From contig NZ_LMKE01000015.1 of assembly GCF_001421245.1 (NCBI RefSeq), forward strand, positions 82,337 through 146,336: a DNA stretch of 64,000 bases. Direction: 5' to 3'. The notes below the pieces were generated by a model, which did no database searches, was not told the DNA's origin, and saw only the letters and a list, made by a program, of their open reading frames with translations. This DNA comes from Sphingomonas sp. Leaf10. Its GTDB lineage: Bacteria > Pseudomonadota > Alphaproteobacteria > Sphingomonadales > Sphingomonadaceae. This document shows positions 36,388 to 44,285 of this stretch, one piece after another (within the stretch, counting starts at the first letter, position 1; every line of letters starts with the position of its first letter). A program made the position numbers and the translations under genes.

Positions 36388-37491
36388 ATGCGCTTTTCGG
36401 TGTTTCTGAACGCTCGCTCGATGGCGCCCGAAGAGGATCGCGCGCTGATCCGTAACCTGACCACGCACGCCACCGATGCCGCTGCCGCCGGGTTCGACGC
36501 GATCTTCCTCCCCGACCACCATTTCAACGGCTATATGCCGGTCGCGTCGGACAGCTACATGTTCGCGGCGTATCTGGCGGCGAAGCTGCCCGACATGCAT
36601 TTCGGTTTTTCGGTCACGTCGGTTCCGCTCCACCATCCGGTGCGCTTCGTCGAGCGGATCAACATCCTCGACCAGCTGACCGACGGCAAGCTGCTGGTCG
36701 GCGTCGGATCGGGTACCACGCCCGAGGAAATGATCGGTTTCGGCGTCGATTACCGTGATGCGGGGGCCGTGGCGGAGCGCAATCTGGCGCTGGCCGAGGA
36801 ACTCTGGGCCAAGCGGATGGAGGATCCGGCGGTCGAGATCGACAATGGCCCGCACAAGGGCCGCGTGCTGCAACGGATCGCGCCGGCCGCCTATACGCCG
36901 GGTCACGCCCGGCTGATGCCGGTGGCGATGAAGGAAACCAGTGCGCGTCGCGCGGCGGTCAATGGCTGGCCGGCGTTCATTCCCGCCTTCACCCCGCCCA
37001 AGATCGGCGGGACGGAACCGTTCACGCACGTGAAGAAGTATTTCGACATCTACAAGTCGATGCTGCTCGACGCTGGTCATGACGATACCCGCGTGCGCGA
37101 CGCGCTGTCATGGACGACGCATACCTATCAGGTCGTGCACGTCGCGGAGAGTGGCGAACAGGCGCGCGAGGAATTGCTGGCAATCCTGCGCCCCTATCAG
37201 GAGGCGATCGAACGCGAAGCGGCGTTCAACGCCCGTGCGGAGTCCGATAGCGCCAACAAGAAGTCTGACCGGACCCCCGACGCCCTCAGCGAGGACTGGA
37301 TCGCGACCTGGTGCCTGTACGGATCGCCCAAGACGGTGATCGAGCATCTCGAACCGTACCGCGACCTCGGCATCGGTAACATCCTGTGCGGCACCACCAC
37401 CGGTCCGTTGACTGAGGAACGGTTGCGGCTGGGCGAGCAGACGCTGCGGCTGCTTGGCGAGCAGGTCATGCCGCATTTCAAGGGGCGCTGA
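36388..37491 (+). CDS. LLM-class flavin-dependent monooxygenase
   Basis: A 367-residue luciferase-like TIM-barrel enzyme. Visible are FDAIFLPDHHFNGY, then DQLTDGKLLVGVGSGTTPEE and the late LYGSPKTVIEHLEPYRDLGI, all standard for bacterial-luciferase-type oxygenases. Such enzymes use reduced FMN and oxygen to hydroxylate or cleave a substrate. The reductase that would supply FMNH2 is the next gene. AGGAGGGG precedes the ATG. It is first in an operon that continues with an extradiol dioxygenase, so its likely job is hydroxylation (or C-C/ether cleavage) of an aromatic aglycone to a catechol. Confidence 0.87.
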   Translation: MRFSVFLNARSMAPEEDRALIRNLTTHATDAAAAGFDAIFLPDHHFNGYMPVASDSYMFAAYLAAKLPDMHFGFSVTSVPLHHPVRFVERINILDQLTDGKLLVGVGSGTTPEEMIGFGVDYRDAGAVAERNLALAEELWAKRMEDPAVEIDNGPHKGRVLQRIAPAAYTPGHARLMPVAMKETSARRAAVNGWPAFIPAFTPPKIGGTEPFTHVKKYFDIYKSMLLDAGHDDTRVRDALSWTTHTYQVVHVAESGEQAREELLAILRPYQEAIEREAAFNARAESDSANKKSDRTPDALSEDWIATWCLYGSPKTVIEHLEPYRDLGIGNILCGTTTGPLTEERLRLGEQTLRLLGEQVMPHFKGR

Positions 37492-37494
37492 GTC

Positions 37495-38061
37495 ATGACG
37501 CGGCATGTTGTCGGGATCGGCGGCACCTTCCGCCCCGGATCGTCGAGCGAAATGCTGGTGCGCGGCGTCCTCGCCGAATGCGAAGCGATGGGCGCGCGGA
37601 CCAGGATGTTCGACGGACCGGCGCTGGCCGACCTGCCGCACTTCAATTCCGAACGGCCCGAGCGCACATCTGAACAGCGTGCTTTCGTCGAAGCGGTGCG
37701 TAGTGCCGACGCGCTGGTGATCGGATCACCGGGCTATCATGGCGGCGTATCGGGCGTCGTGAAGAACGCGATCGATCTGCTGGAGGATACCCGCGCCGAT
37801 GATCGCGTCTATTTTGACGGGATGCCGGTCGGGCTGATCGTGTCAGCGGCCGGGTGGCAGGCCGGCGGCGTCACGCTGGCAGCGCTGCGCGGCATCGTCC
37901 ACGCCATGCGCGGCTGGCCGACGCCGGTCGGTATCGCGCTCAATTCGATCGAACAAAAGCCGTTTGGACCGGACGGCGCGATCGTCGATCGCGGGGTCGC
38001 CGCGCAGATCGCGTTGCAGGCGCGGCAGATCATGGGTTTCCGCATGGACGTGATCGGGTGA
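37495..38061 (+). CDS. NADPH-dependent FMN reductase
   Basis: A 188-residue flavodoxin-like reductase. It has the GIGGTFRPGSSSEMLV phosphate/flavin loop at the N-terminus and SPGYHGGVSGVVKNAIDLLE, the classic substrate-side motif of this family. It probably provides reduced FMN to the LLM monooxygenase immediately upstream (three-base gap), forming a two-component system. Its stop overlaps the GH3 start as TGATG. It is cytoplasmic. Confidence 0.88.
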   Translation: MTRHVVGIGGTFRPGSSSEMLVRGVLAECEAMGARTRMFDGPALADLPHFNSERPERTSEQRAFVEAVRSADALVIGSPGYHGGVSGVVKNAIDLLEDTRADDRVYFDGMPVGLIVSAAGWQAGGVTLAALRGIVHAMRGWPTPVGIALNSIEQKPFGPDGAIVDRGVAAQIALQARQIMGFRMDVIG

Positions 38062-40424
38062 TGCTTACCGCCGATCAGCAGGCACGGATGACCGCCGGGG
38101 CGTCGATGTGGGCAACGGTCGCCGTGCCGGAGGAGGGCATTCCGGCGCTGCGGATGGGCGACGGGCCGATGGGTATCGCCAGCGGCCGCGTCGACGAACG
38201 CGATGTCGCGCGGCTGACCCCGTGCGCGGTGTCGCTGGGCGCGTCGTTCGACCCCGATCTGGTCGCGCGCGTCGGTGCGCTGGTCGGTGGCGAAGCGGTG
38301 CGCAAGGGCGTCGACCTCGTGCTGGCACCCAATGTCAATCTTGCCCGCAGCCCGCTGGCCGGGCGGGCGTTCGAATATTTCTCGGAAGATCCGCTGCTGG
38401 CCGGGCTGGCCGGCGCGGCATGGGTTCGGGGCGTGCAGTCGACCGGCACCGGCGCGGTACCCAAGCATCTGGTCTGCAACGACAGCGAGACCGATCGTGA
38501 CCGGGTCGACGTTCGCGTCGACGAACGCACGCTCCGCGAAGTCTATCTTCTGCCGTTCGAACTGTGTGCGCAGGCCGGGGCGGCGGCGATGCTGACCGCC
38601 TATAACCGCGTCAACGGCGACTGGTGCGCAGAGGCGGGGCGGATCACCACGATCGTGAAAGCCGAATGGGGCTTTGCCGGGCCGCTGATGAGCGACTGGT
38701 TCGGCACGCATTCGACCGAGGGCAGCCTGAACGGTGGCCTCGACCTCGAAATGCCGGGGCCGGGCCGGTTCCTGGGCGACAAGGCACTGGCGGCGATCGA
38801 GGACGGGCGCGTACCTGCGACGCGTGTGGTCGATGCCGCGGCGCGCGTTTCCGAAGCGGCGAAGCGTTGGGGTGGGGACAAGTCCGTACCGGCGACCGAA
38901 GATGCCGATGAACTGCTGGTCGAGGCGGCGGCGGCGGGCATGGTGCTGTTGCGCAATCGTGACGCGCTGTTGCCGATCGATCCGGCGCGCCTTCGTCGCA
39001 TCGCGATCATCGGTCCCAATGCGACGGCCCCCTGTTATCAGGGCGGGACGTTCGCCAAAATCTCGCTGTCCCCCGACGCACCCACTCCGCTGGCGGCGTT
39101 GCGCGACCGCTTCGGCGACCGCGTCGAACTGTCGCACGAAGTCGGCGCCGATGCGCAGCCGCGTCTGCCGGCGATGCCCGCCACGCCGCTGCGCGATCTG
39201 GGCGATGGCGCCGTGCGCGGCATGACGATCGACTATTTCGGCGATACCGATACCGGCGCCGCACCGATCGCCAGCGAGACCCGCGACACCAACTCGCTGG
39301 TCTGGTTCGTCGGCGTCCACGACGCCGGCGTGTTCGATCAACCTGCGGCGATCCGTGCTGGCGGGTGGTTCACGCCCGTGCAGGATGGCCGCCACGTCTT
39401 CCATGTCGGCGCAACCGGCGCGGTACGGTTGGCGATCGACGGCGATATCGTCCTCGACCGGGCGCAGCGTCTTGCGCCGGGCGACGTGATGGGATCGCTC
39501 AAGCGCGGCGATTCCGAAACCGTCGCGGTCGATCTGGTTGCCGGCCAGCCCGTGCGGGTCGAGGTTACTTTCACCTATGACGGCGCACGTGCCCACGGGC
39601 TGTGGTACGGTGTGCGTGGCCCTGACAGCGCGGAGGCGATGCTGACGCGCGCCGTCGAGGCGGCCAGTGCGGCCGATGCGGTCGTACTCATGCTCGGCGA
39701 AACGGCCGACTCGAGCGTCGAGAGCAAGGACCGCGACGATACCCGGCTGGCCGCCGACCAACTGCGTCTGGCGCAGGCGGTCATCGCCGCCAATCCGAAC
39801 ACCATCGTGGTCGTGAATGTCGGCCATGCGTTCGATGCGACGTTCGCCAAGGATACAGCCGCATCGCTGGTCGTGTGGTATCCGGGCGAGGGGTTTGGAA
39901 CGGCGTTGGCACAGGTGCTGGGCGGCGATCGCGAACCCGGCGGCCGCCTGCCGGTCACGCTGGCGGCGGACGAAGCCGACTATCCCGCCTTCAACCTGAC
40001 GCCCGGTCAGGACGGCGGCTTGCCCTATGACGATGGCGTGCTGCTCGGCTATCGCGGGTTGATGGCGCGCGGCGTCACGCCGCTGCACGCGTTCGGATCG
40101 GGCATCGGCTATGCGAACTTCACGCTGCTCGACGCTTGTGTCGAGGGTGAAGCAGTGATCGCCACGGTCCGCAACGATTCCGCGCGAGGCGGCTCGGAGG
40201 TGATCCAGCTGTATCGCCACCAACCCGAACCGGCGCTGCTCGGCTTCGGCCGGATCACGCTGGAAGCCGGTGCGACCGGCGAGGTCCGCATCGCGATCGA
40301 ACCGCGGATGCTGCGCGTCTGGCGCGATGGCTGGCAGCCGATCGACGGGCCTGTCGTGATCGCCGTCGGGCGCGCGAGCGACGACCTGCCCCTGACCGTA
40401 CAGTATACCCCGAAGCGGGATTGA
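38061..40424 (+). CDS. GH3 beta-glucosidase with inserted PA14-like domain, cytoplasmic
   Basis: A 787-residue GH3 enzyme without signal peptide. The barrel shows RMGDGPMG, the substrate-binding PKHLVCND (K135, H136) and the nucleophile D212 in LMSDWFGTHS. Between residues ~380 and ~520 a beta-rich insert (GWFTPVQDGRHVFHVGATG, DGARAHGLWYG) resembles the PA14 domain found in some beta-glucosidases. The C-terminal fibronectin-like domain ends QYTPKRD. The start is the ATG in the TGATG overlap with the FMN reductase. Sitting between a monooxygenase pair and a dioxygenase, it probably deglycosylates an aromatic glucoside inside the cell. Confidence 0.88.
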   Translation: MLTADQQARMTAGASMWATVAVPEEGIPALRMGDGPMGIASGRVDERDVARLTPCAVSLGASFDPDLVARVGALVGGEAVRKGVDLVLAPNVNLARSPLAGRAFEYFSEDPLLAGLAGAAWVRGVQSTGTGAVPKHLVCNDSETDRDRVDVRVDERTLREVYLLPFELCAQAGAAAMLTAYNRVNGDWCAEAGRITTIVKAEWGFAGPLMSDWFGTHSTEGSLNGGLDLEMPGPGRFLGDKALAAIEDGRVPATRVVDAAARVSEAAKRWGGDKSVPATEDADELLVEAAAAGMVLLRNRDALLPIDPARLRRIAIIGPNATAPCYQGGTFAKISLSPDAPTPLAALRDRFGDRVELSHEVGADAQPRLPAMPATPLRDLGDGAVRGMTIDYFGDTDTGAAPIASETRDTNSLVWFVGVHDAGVFDQPAAIRAGGWFTPVQDGRHVFHVGATGAVRLAIDGDIVLDRAQRLAPGDVMGSLKRGDSETVAVDLVAGQPVRVEVTFTYDGARAHGLWYGVRGPDSAEAMLTRAVEAASAADAVVLMLGETADSSVESKDRDDTRLAADQLRLAQAVIAANPNTIVVVNVGHAFDATFAKDTAASLVVWYPGEGFGTALAQVLGGDREPGGRLPVTLAADEADYPAFNLTPGQDGGLPYDDGVLLGYRGLMARGVTPLHAFGSGIGYANFTLLDACVEGEAVIATVRNDSARGGSEVIQLYRHQPEPALLGFGRITLEAGATGEVRIAIEPRMLRVWRDGWQPIDGPVVIAVGRASDDLPLTVQYTPKRD

Positions 40425-40434
40425 GGAGAGAGCC

Positions 40435-41337
40435 ATGGCACGAGTTAGCGAAATCCGTTTCGTAGGATATGCCGTTCCCGATCTGGCGGCCGAACGCCGC
40501 TTCTACGCCGATGTCTGGGGTCTGACCGAAGTCCCGTCGGATGACGGCATGGTATATTTCGCCGCCGAAGGCACCGACGAGAAATATGTCGTCCGCCTGC
40601 GCGAGGACGCGACGCAGCGGATCGACGTCATCGGCTGGGCGGCCGAGACCCGCGCCGATGTCGATGCGCTGTTCGAACAGGTGAAGGCGAACGACGGCAA
40701 GATCATCAGCGAACCGCATGATCTGGACACGCTGGGCGGCGGTTATGGCTTCCGCTTCTTCGACCCCAACGGCTTCACGCTCCAGATTTCGGCGGAGGTA
40801 GAGCGTGGCACCAGGCGCGAACTAGCCAAGGGCGAGGCGATCCCGGTCAAGATCAGCCACGTCGTCATGCACTCGCCCGACCATAAGGCGCTGGTCGCAT
40901 GGTATGAAAAGGCGCTGGGCTTCCGCGTATCGGACTGGCTGGGTGACTTCATGTGCTTCATGCGCTGCAACAGCTGGCACCACCGGCTGGCGTTCCTGCC
41001 GGGACCGCCCTGCTTCAACCATGTCGCCTATGACGTGCTGACGATGGACGACATGATGCGCGGCGTCGGCCGGCTGAAGCGCAACGATGTCGAAATCAAA
41101 TGGGGGCCGGGCCGCCACACCGCGGGCAACAACACCTTCAGCTACTTCACGACGCCCAACAACAATGTCGTCGAATATACCTCGGAACTGGAGGAGGTCG
41201 ATGACGACCATCACCAGCATCAGGTCCACGTGCCCAAGCCCGATACGATGGATCAATGGGGCAGCGGCTTCGGTGGCCCGCAGACCATGCCGAAACCGTC
41301 GCCCGATGCCGGGCTGTGGCAGGCGGCGGTGGTGTAA
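40435..41337 (+). CDS. Type I extradiol ring-cleavage dioxygenase (VOC superfamily)
   Basis: A 300-residue two-domain dioxygenase. The active-site set of biphenyl-2,3-diol dioxygenases is complete by motif: Fe ligands H142 (SHVVMHSPD), H196 (FNHVAYDV) and E247 (VVEYTSE), with catalytic H183 (NSWHHRLAF) and Y237 (FSYF, ten residues before the glutamate as in BphC). The N-terminal half has lost those residues, as usual. It should cleave a catechol next to the hydroxyls using Fe(II) and oxygen. GAGGAGAGAG precedes the start. The C-terminus is rich in His and Asp (DDDHHQHQVH) and may be disordered. The physiological catechol is unknown. Confidence 0.88.
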   Translation: MARVSEIRFVGYAVPDLAAERRFYADVWGLTEVPSDDGMVYFAAEGTDEKYVVRLREDATQRIDVIGWAAETRADVDALFEQVKANDGKIISEPHDLDTLGGGYGFRFFDPNGFTLQISAEVERGTRRELAKGEAIPVKISHVVMHSPDHKALVAWYEKALGFRVSDWLGDFMCFMRCNSWHHRLAFLPGPPCFNHVAYDVLTMDDMMRGVGRLKRNDVEIKWGPGRHTAGNNTFSYFTTPNNNVVEYTSELEEVDDDHHQHQVHVPKPDTMDQWGSGFGGPQTMPKPSPDAGLWQAAVV

Positions 41338-41342
41338 CGGCG

Positions 41343-42500
41343 ATGGCGCTCTACGAACCCTTCCCCAACTATATCTGGAACCTGTCGGTCGCGATCGCGA
41401 TGGAGTCGGGCGCACAGCTTGGCGAGATCATCGACATGTGCCAGCCGCTGAAGGACGCGGCGGCCAATGGTGCCGACGCCGGCACGCCGCAATTCATGGC
41501 GGCGTGGGCGGCGATGGGGACCAAGCTGATCGAGCTGGCCGCCGAGGATGAGGGCAAGGGGCGTGCCTTCTCCGCATCGAACAAGCTGGAGCGGGCGTCG
41601 CTCTACCTGTTCACGGCCGAGCGGATGCAGGGGCACGGCGCGCCGGGTCGCAAGGAAACCTATGCCAAGGCACGCGAGGCGTTCGACCGCTCGACGATGC
41701 TGGGCCAGCTGAACCGCGAACGGGTCGAAATCCCGCTCGAAACCGGCACCATGCCCGCCCTCTACACCCGCGCACCGGGCGAAGGACGCAAACCCGTTGT
41801 CGTGTTCTGCAACGGCCTCGACAGCTGCAAGGAACTGCTGTTCTGGACCCGGCTGCCGCACGAACTGGCCAGGCGTGGCATCTCGACGCTGTGCGTCGAC
41901 CAGCCTGGATCGGGCGAGGCGCTGCGGTTGCAGGACCTGCCCGTCGATCCGCATAGCGAGCATTGGGCGAGCAGGGCGGTCGACTGGCTGGAAGCGCAGG
42001 ACGATGTCGACCCGCAGCGGATCGGGATGACCGGCATTTCGCTGGGCGGCCATTTCGCCCCGCGCGCCGTCGCCTATGAACCGCGCTTCGCCAGCGGCGC
42101 CGTGTGGGGTGCGAACCACAATTGGCGCGAGGTGCAGGACAAGCGCATGGCGCGCGAGGGCGAGAACCCGGTCCCGCATTACTGGAAGCATGTCCATTGG
42201 GCGTTTGGTGCCAGCGACCAGGACGATTTCCTCGCCCGGTCGGAAGCGATGAACCTCAACGGCCACATGGACCGCATCAAGGTGCCGTTCCTTGTCACCC
42301 ACGGTGCCAATGATCGACAGATCAGCGTCGGTTATGCCGACGACCTCTACGATCAGCTCGTCAACAGTCCGCGGCGCGAAAAGGTGATCTTCACGCCCCG
42401 CGAAGGCGGCGTCGAGCATGTCGGCGCCGACAACATGGCCTATGGCCGCGACCTGCTCGCCGACTGGTTCGCCGAGACGTTGGGAGGTGCCACCGCATGA
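41343..42500 (+). CDS. Alpha/beta hydrolase resembling 2,6-dihydroxypseudooxynicotine hydrolase (C-C bond hydrolase)
   Basis: A 385-residue hydrolase with an N-terminal helical cap region (residues 1-125) and a catalytic domain. The triad by motif is S233 (GISLGG), D324 (HGANDRQ) and H359 (GVEHVG). Overall layout (helical cap before the strand VVVFCNGLDSCKE) resembles the nicotine-pathway C-C hydrolase and the FrsA-like group. In the operon it follows the extradiol dioxygenase, so hydrolysis of a ring-cleavage product or of a side-chain ketone is likely. The start at 41343 lies five bases after the previous stop. It overlaps the next gene by ATGA. It could also be a simple esterase. Confidence 0.78.
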   Translation: MALYEPFPNYIWNLSVAIAMESGAQLGEIIDMCQPLKDAAANGADAGTPQFMAAWAAMGTKLIELAAEDEGKGRAFSASNKLERASLYLFTAERMQGHGAPGRKETYAKAREAFDRSTMLGQLNRERVEIPLETGTMPALYTRAPGEGRKPVVVFCNGLDSCKELLFWTRLPHELARRGISTLCVDQPGSGEALRLQDLPVDPHSEHWASRAVDWLEAQDDVDPQRIGMTGISLGGHFAPRAVAYEPRFASGAVWGANHNWREVQDKRMAREGENPVPHYWKHVHWAFGASDQDDFLARSEAMNLNGHMDRIKVPFLVTHGANDRQISVGYADDLYDQLVNSPRREKVIFTPREGGVEHVGADNMAYGRDLLADWFAETLGGATA

Positions 42501-43282
42501 CTCGCCGCATCCTCGACCTGTCGATCGCGCTCGACCCGGAGGTGATCACCGACCCGCCGTTCATGCGCCCGACCATTACGCGGCAGACCCATGAAGAGAC
42601 GGTAGCGGAGGCGGCGATGTTCTTTCCTGGCATCACCGCCGACAAGATGGCCGGCGGCGCAGGCTTTGCCGCATCGGAGACGCTGACGCTCAGCACCCAC
42701 AACGGCACGCATCTCGATGCGCCGTGGCACTACCACCCGACGCAGGACGGCGGCAAACCGGCGCTGACCATCGACGAGGTGCCGCTCGACTGGTGCCTGC
42801 AACCCGGCGTCAAACTGGACTTTCGCCATCTGCCCGACGGCCATGTCGTGACCGCGGCCGAGGTCGAGGCGGAACTGGCGCGGATCGGGCACACGCTGCG
42901 CCCGCTCGATATCGTACTGGTCAACACTGCCGCAGGAGCCGCGCTCGGACGGCCAGACTTTCTCGGGAAAGGCTGCGGCATGGGCTATGAGGCGACCATG
43001 TACCTGACCTCGCGCGGGGTCCGGGTCACCGGCACCGATGCATGGAGCTGGGACGCGCCGTTCAGCCATACCGCCGCGCGTGTCGCGGAAACCGGCGACT
43101 ATTCGCTGGTGTGGGAAGGGCACAAGGCCGGTCGCGACATCGGCTATTGCCACATGGAGAAGCTGACCAATCTCGAGCAGCTGCCCGCGACCGGCTTCAC
43201 CGTGTCATGCCTGCCGGTCAAGGTGAAGCGTGGCTCGGCGGGCTGGTGCCGCGCGGTCGCGATTCTGGAGGACGGCAAGTGA
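42497..43282 (+). CDS. Cyclase-family metal-dependent hydrolase (kynurenine-formamidase-like)
   Basis: A 261-residue enzyme of the 'putative cyclase' family. The metal-binding signature is HNGTHLDAPWH near residues 71-81; a late acidic/His region (GYCHMEKLTNLEQLP) completes the site. Relatives hydrolyse amides or lactone-type bonds. It is coupled by ATGA to the C-C hydrolase and by GTGA to the FAH-type gene. In this position it probably opens a lactone or enol-ester formed after ring cleavage. No signal peptide is present. Confidence 0.82.
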   Translation: MTRRILDLSIALDPEVITDPPFMRPTITRQTHEETVAEAAMFFPGITADKMAGGAGFAASETLTLSTHNGTHLDAPWHYHPTQDGGKPALTIDEVPLDWCLQPGVKLDFRHLPDGHVVTAAEVEAELARIGHTLRPLDIVLVNTAAGAALGRPDFLGKGCGMGYEATMYLTSRGVRVTGTDAWSWDAPFSHTAARVAETGDYSLVWEGHKAGRDIGYCHMEKLTNLEQLPATGFTVSCLPVKVKRGSAGWCRAVAILEDGK

Positions 43283-44226
43283 GGCTCGCCACCCGCGCCG
43301 ATGGCTGCCGAGACGGCACGCTGGTCGTCGTGTCGGACGATGCTGCGCGTTGCCTCCCCGTCGGCATGACCTTGCAGGCGGCGCTCGACGACTGGAGTCG
43401 GACCCACCCGGTGCTGCGGGCGCTGGCGGCGCGGGTCGAGGCGGGGCAGGGCGAACCGCTCGATACCGCGACGCTGCTCGCCCCGCTGCCGCGCGCATGG
43501 CAATGGCTCGACGGTTCGGCCTTCCCGACGCATGGGCAGCTGATGCAGCAGGCGTTCAAGCTGCCGCCGATCGAAACCGACAAACCGCTGATGTATCAGG
43601 GCATGTCGCATCGCTTCCTGTCGGGACGCGAGGATGTGCCGTTTCCCAGCGAAGCGGACGGCATCGATTTCGAAGGCGAGTTCGCGGTCGTCACCGGCGA
43701 CGTACCGATGGGATGCAGCGCGGACGATGCGCTCGGCCATATCCGCCTGGTCCTGCTGCTCAACGACTGGTCGCTGCGCACCATCGCGCCGATCGAGATG
43801 AAGACCGGCTTCGGCTGGGTCCAGGCCAAACCCGCCTGCTCGGTCGCGCCATTTGCGGTGACGCCGGACGTACTGGGTGACGCATGGGCCGATGGCCGCG
43901 TTTGTTTGCCCCTGACCGTAGAGATCAACGGCGACCACTTCGGCAGTCCGACAGGCGATGCCATGGCCTATGGCTTCCACGACCTGATCGCCCATGCCGC
44001 ACGCACCCGTGATCTGCCGGCGGGCACCATCATCGGATCGGGCACGGTGTCCAACGCCGATCATGCCCAGGTCGGCTCGACCTGCCTGTCCGAACGCCGC
44101 GCCATCGACGCCATCGCGGGTCGGACGATGACCCCGTTCCTCCGCTTCGGCGACCGGGTGACCATGCACGCCGGCGACCATTTCGGCGCCATCGATCAGC
44201 GCGTGGTGCCGGCTGAGCACGTTTGA
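43279..44226 (+). CDS. Fumarylacetoacetate hydrolase-family protein
   Basis: A 315-residue FAH-family enzyme. Metal ligands are seen in DFEGEFAVVTG (two glutamates) and a downstream aspartate (LLNDWSLR); the lysine of WVQAKPACSVAPF is also in place. Family members hydrolyse or decarboxylate dicarboxylic 1,3-diketo acids at the end of aromatic pathways. It starts with GTG in a GTGA overlap with the previous gene; the open frame extends further upstream but without family sequence. It would release central metabolites such as pyruvate or a dicarboxylate from the meta-cleavage product. Confidence 0.87.
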   Translation: MRLATRADGCRDGTLVVVSDDAARCLPVGMTLQAALDDWSRTHPVLRALAARVEAGQGEPLDTATLLAPLPRAWQWLDGSAFPTHGQLMQQAFKLPPIETDKPLMYQGMSHRFLSGREDVPFPSEADGIDFEGEFAVVTGDVPMGCSADDALGHIRLVLLLNDWSLRTIAPIEMKTGFGWVQAKPACSVAPFAVTPDVLGDAWADGRVCLPLTVEINGDHFGSPTGDAMAYGFHDLIAHAARTRDLPAGTIIGSGTVSNADHAQVGSTCLSERRAIDAIAGRTMTPFLRFGDRVTMHAGDHFGAIDQRVVPAEHV

Positions 44227-44285
44227 ACGATCCAACGCACACCGCGCGAACGACGCGGCGGCGACATTAGAATGAGGAAAAGGCC

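Noticed and set aside
37809-40436. Minus-strand open frame of 875 codons opposite the GH3-PA14 gene
   Set aside because: Antisense shadow; the plus strand has all GH3 motifs and overlapping operon junctions.
36388-44226. The known Herbaspirillum-type flavonoid (fde) pathway
   Set aside because: The operon starts with an FMN-dependent LLM pair and a glucosidase, and lacks the FAD monooxygenase and LysR regulator I associate with that pathway; only the general logic is similar.
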